Below, one piece after another: positions 61,771-64,000 of a stretch of 64,000 bases of DNA. Source of the stretch: Yimella sp. cx-51 (GTDB taxonomy: Bacteria; Actinomycetota; Actinomycetes; Actinomycetales; Dermatophilaceae); contig NZ_CP072113.1 of the NCBI RefSeq assembly GCF_017654605.1, forward strand, positions 682,001 through 746,000, in the 5' to 3' direction. A program made the position numbers and the translations under genes. Below the pieces are notes generated by a model. It saw only the letters and a list, made by a program, of their open reading frames with translations, did no database searches and was not told where the DNA came from. Position 1 is the stretch's first letter. The number at the start of each line of letters is the position of its first letter.

Positions 61771-62007
61771 GTGCATCGTGGCTGGATGGGACGCACAACC
61801 ATCGACGTTGACGACGCTCTTGTGGCTGCGGTGATGAGGCGCTACTCCTTGTCTACCAAGCGTGAAGCAGTTGACCGAGCCTTGCGCCATCTGGTCGGTC
61901 CCGTCATGCAGCGCAGTGAGATGCTGGCCATGCAGGGATCGGGATGGGAGGGCTACCTCGATTCACCGCCGGCTCCGACGGCCGGTGCGGGTCGTCCACG
62001 CCGGTGA
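61771..62007 (+). CDS. VapB-family antitoxin without a toxin
   Basis: 73-78 aa. The ribbon-helix-helix start MGRTTIDVDDALVAAVMRRY and TKREAVDRALRHLVGP are the classical VapB pattern. ATG 61786 gives 73 aa. GTG 61771 gives 78 aa but touches AGGAGG with no spacing, so 61786 is more likely the real start. The next gene is SURF1, 16 bp later; no PIN-domain VapC is nearby. The C-terminus is Pro/Ala rich and probably altered. It may be a relic or may act on a toxin elsewhere. Confidence 0.78.
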   Translation: MHRGWMGRTTIDVDDALVAAVMRRYSLSTKREAVDRALRHLVGPVMQRSEMLAMQGSGWEGYLDSPPAPTAGAGRPRR

Positions 62008-62023
62008 ATCTACGCTGGAACAC

Positions 62024-62821
62024 GTGCTGCGCCGCTTGTTCACCCCCCGCTGGATCGCCTTCCTGATCCTGCTCGCGGTGGCGGTCGGGACGATGGGGAT
62101 GCTCGGACTGTGGCAGCTGAACGTCTCCAAGGACCGCGGCACCAACCGTGAGGTGGCCCAGGCCCCGTCCAAACCGGTAGCTCCCATCATCCAGATCGTC
62201 CAGCCGCAACAGCCTTTCCCCGGCCTCGAGTCGTCGCGGCGGGTGTCTGCGTCCGGAACGTACGACGCGAGCAAGCAACTGCTGGTCCCTGAGCGCCGCC
62301 TTGACGGGGTGAAGGGCTACTGGGTGATGACCCCGCTGACCGAACGCACCACCGGTGCACGGCTGGTCGTCGTGCGCGGTTTCGTCACCTCGCCGGCGCA
62401 GGCGACCCCGCCACGAGCGACCGACGTCACGGTGGTCGGTGGACTCGCGCCCGCGGAATCGCCGGTCACCGGCTCCTACCCGCCCGGGCAGATCGGCTCG
62501 GTGGCTCCGGCAACGCTGCTCAACCAGTGGGGCGGCCAGATGTTCAACGCGTTCGTCTTCGCGATCAGCGAGACACCGAACGCGACCGACGCGTCGGTCA
62601 AGCGCATCCCGCCGCCGCCGCCGAATCCGACGGCCGGCTTCAAGTTCGTCAACCTCATGTACGCCTTCCAGTGGTGGATCTTCGCGATCTTCGCCTGCTA
62701 CGTCTTCTGGCGGATGCTGCGCGACGACGTGTACGGCCCACCTGAGCGCGCTCCGAGGGCGGCAGTCGACAATGGACCAGAGCCCTCCACCACGAACGAT
62801 TCGAAGGAAACGCATGTCTGA
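62024..62821 (+). CDS. SURF1 family protein
   Basis: Assembly factor of cytochrome c oxidase, 265 aa from GTG 62024. It has two membrane helices (about residues 10-30, WIAFLILLAVAVGTMGMLGL, and 208-228, FQWWIFAIFACYVFW) with an extracytoplasmic beta domain between. Family marks are GLWQLNVSKDR near the N-terminus and YAFQWW at the second helix. Its stop overlaps the next start by 8 nt. Confidence 0.9.
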   Translation: MLRRLFTPRWIAFLILLAVAVGTMGMLGLWQLNVSKDRGTNREVAQAPSKPVAPIIQIVQPQQPFPGLESSRRVSASGTYDASKQLLVPERRLDGVKGYWVMTPLTERTTGARLVVVRGFVTSPAQATPPRATDVTVVGGLAPAESPVTGSYPPGQIGSVAPATLLNQWGGQMFNAFVFAISETPNATDASVKRIPPPPPNPTAGFKFVNLMYAFQWWIFAIFACYVFWRMLRDDVYGPPERAPRAAVDNGPEPSTTNDSKETHV

Positions 62822-63164
62822 GCAGGTCCCAGTTGTCATCGACGATCCGCAGCGGGTGCGTAGCGCGCTGAAGTTCTTCCGGATCACGGCGATCATCGCC
62901 GGCCTCGCGCTGGTCGTGCTGGTGGTCGAGATGGTGCTGAAGTACGGCATGAACAACGACGTTCTGTCGTGGTGGTCGCCGGTGCACGGACTGCTCTTCA
63001 TGGGCTTCGCTGCAGCCACCTACAACCTGGGTACGAAGATGCGTTGGCCGATGGGCCGGATGGTGGGTTACCTGCTGACCGCCTTCGTGCCGTTCTTGTC
63101 GTTCTGGCTCGAGCACAAGGTCACTCGCGAGGTGGAGGCTCAGCTCGCTGCGGAGGCTCGATAG
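62814..63164 (+). CDS. DUF3817 membrane protein
   Basis: 116 aa from ATG 62814, after GAAGGAAA. It has three hydrophobic helices and the family pattern ALKFFRITAIIAGLALVVLV, WWSPVHGLLFMGFAA and PFLSFWLEHKV. DUF3817 proteins often lie next to guaA in actinobacteria; function unknown. It overlaps SURF1 and ends 9 nt before guaA. Confidence 0.9.
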   Translation: MSEQVPVVIDDPQRVRSALKFFRITAIIAGLALVVLVVEMVLKYGMNNDVLSWWSPVHGLLFMGFAAATYNLGTKMRWPMGRMVGYLLTAFVPFLSFWLEHKVTREVEAQLAAEAR

Positions 63165-63173
63165 ACTCCCGCG

Positions 63174-64000
63174 GTGACCGCTCCACTGCAGGAACACCCC
63201 GTCCTCGTCGTCGATTTCGGCGCACAGTACGCCCAACTCATCGCTCGCCGCGTGCGTGAGGCCTCGCTCTACAGCGAAGTCGTGCCGCACACGATGACCG
63301 CCGACGAGATTCTGGCCAAGCAGCCCGCGGCGATCGTCCTCTCCGGCGGCCCGTCCTCGGTCTACGCCGAAGGTGCACCATCGCTCGATCCGGCACTGCT
63401 CGACGCCGGCGTTCCGGTCTTCGGCATCTGCTACGGCTTCCAGGCGATGGTCAACGCGATGGGCGGCACCGTCGAGCACACCGGCCTGCGCGAGTACGGC
63501 GCGACGGAAGCCTCGATCCTCGACCCGTCCTCGACGCTGTTCAACGGTCAGCCCACCGAGCAGTCGGTGTGGATGAGCCACGGCGATTCGGCGTCCGAGG
63601 CCCCTGGCGGAGTGCGGGTCACGGCCACCACCCCGGGTGCGGCTGTTGCCGCGTTCGAGGACGACGAACGCAAGCTCTACGGCGTGCAGTGGCACCCCGA
63701 GGTCATGCACTCCACCTTCGGCCAGCGGGTGCTGGAGAACTTCTTGCTGCGCGGTGCCGGCTTGGACGCCGACTGGACGCCTGGCGCGATGGCCGAAGAA
63801 CTCGCAGCCGAGGTCAAGGAACGCATCGGCGGCGACCGTGCCATCTGCGGGCTCTCCGGAGGAGTCGACTCCTCGGTGGCAGCAGCATTGGTGCAGAAGG
63901 CGATCGGCGACCAGCTCACCTGCGTCTTCGTCGATCACGGCCTGCTGCGCGAGAGGGAGGTGGAACAGGTCGAGAAGGACTTCGTGGCCGCCACCGGCGT
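63174..64000 (+). CDS. guaA: GMP synthase (glutamine-hydrolysing), N-terminal part
   Basis: Aminates XMP to GMP; the right edge cuts the gene after about 275 residues. GTG 63174 opens with [18 protein letters not shown]. The class I glutaminase has the nucleophile in [11 protein letters not shown] (about residue 85) and the His/Glu of [12 protein letters not shown]. The ATP pyrophosphatase P-loop is SGGVDSS near residue 227. With guaB and guaB3 in the same 11 kb, it completes a guanylate cluster. Confidence 0.96.
   Translation, partial: MTAPLQEHPVLVVDFGAQYAQLIARRVREASLYSEVVPHTMTADEILAKQPAAIVLSGGPSSVYAEGAPSLDPALLDAGVPVFGICYGFQAMVNAMGGTVEHTGLREYGATEASILDPSSTLFNGQPTEQSVWMSHGDSASEAPGGVRVTATTPGAAVAAFEDDERKLYGVQWHPEVMHSTFGQRVLENFLLRGAGLDADWTPGAMAEELAAEVKERIGGDRAICGLSGGVDSSVAAALVQKAIGDQLTCVFVDHGLLREREVEQVEKDFVAATG

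Overview
The window is about 64 kb of high-GC actinobacterial chromosome. The evidence is its codon use, a mycothiol gene (mca), an actinobacterial-type imuA'-imuB-dnaE2 cassette with TCGAAC-N4-GTTCGA boxes, lysX, a sigD/rsdA pair, and 16S/23S sequences of the high-GC Gram-positive kind, including the extra domain III arm in 23S. The gene set and rRNA look like Micrococcales, perhaps near Dermacoccaceae. The family is a guess. Nearly all genes are core housekeeping. I see no prophage, no intact IS, no CRISPR array and no tRNA gene.

Layout. 1-2038: an SGNH hydrolase running off the left edge and divergent cystathionine beta-synthase. 2182-7727: a complete rrn operon (promoter, leader, 16S, spacer without tRNA, 23S, 5S, strong terminator). 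7817-17558: lysX, then on the minus strand the SOS mutagenesis genes dnaE2, imuB and imuA', with two LexA boxes, and a divergent phosphoribosyltransferase. 17577-25168: ferritin, an exported AMIN-like protein, a short CoA transferase, msrA, a monooxygenase, a double-GNAT protein and a one-piece alpha-beta glycyl-tRNA synthetase. 25316-35991: metB, a DrrAB-type exporter, greA, DUF4307, mca, trhA, a Z-prenyltransferase, PIN-PhoH and coaA. 36063-45554: a tightly packed operon glmS-acpS-nnr-(broken DUF1275)-alr-hydrolase-tsaE-tsaB-rimI-tsaD. 45568-49019: an exported GH3 enzyme, a methyltransferase and a phosphoesterase on the minus strand. 49041-53040: CIRCE-controlled groES/groEL, then sigD and rsdA. 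53116-64000: guaB, an orphan binding lipoprotein, a CDF transporter, guaB3, an aldehyde dehydrogenase plus GMC oxidoreductase, an orphan VapB, SURF1, DUF3817 and the start of guaA.

How it works together. cbs and metB belong to transsulfuration. guaB, guaB3 and guaA are the guanylate branch, which probably also involves the purine phosphoribosyltransferase. glmS, alr, the prenyltransferase and the GH3 enzyme serve cell-wall synthesis and recycling. tsaB/D/E make t6A on tRNA. DnaE2/ImuB/ImuA' form the damage-induced mutasome.

The most interesting signals are structural. A 69-bp copy of the 3' end of the prenyltransferase gene lies 164 bp downstream, differing only at three synonymous sites. 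A long palindrome with a shared core occurs twice, the second copy at the metB edge. A terminator-like hairpin with a U-run sits inside the rRNA spacer. An SGNH-cbs-metB-greA-mca gene order that I recall as conserved in relatives is split by a 23-kb block. I did not find a clearly new multi-gene system.
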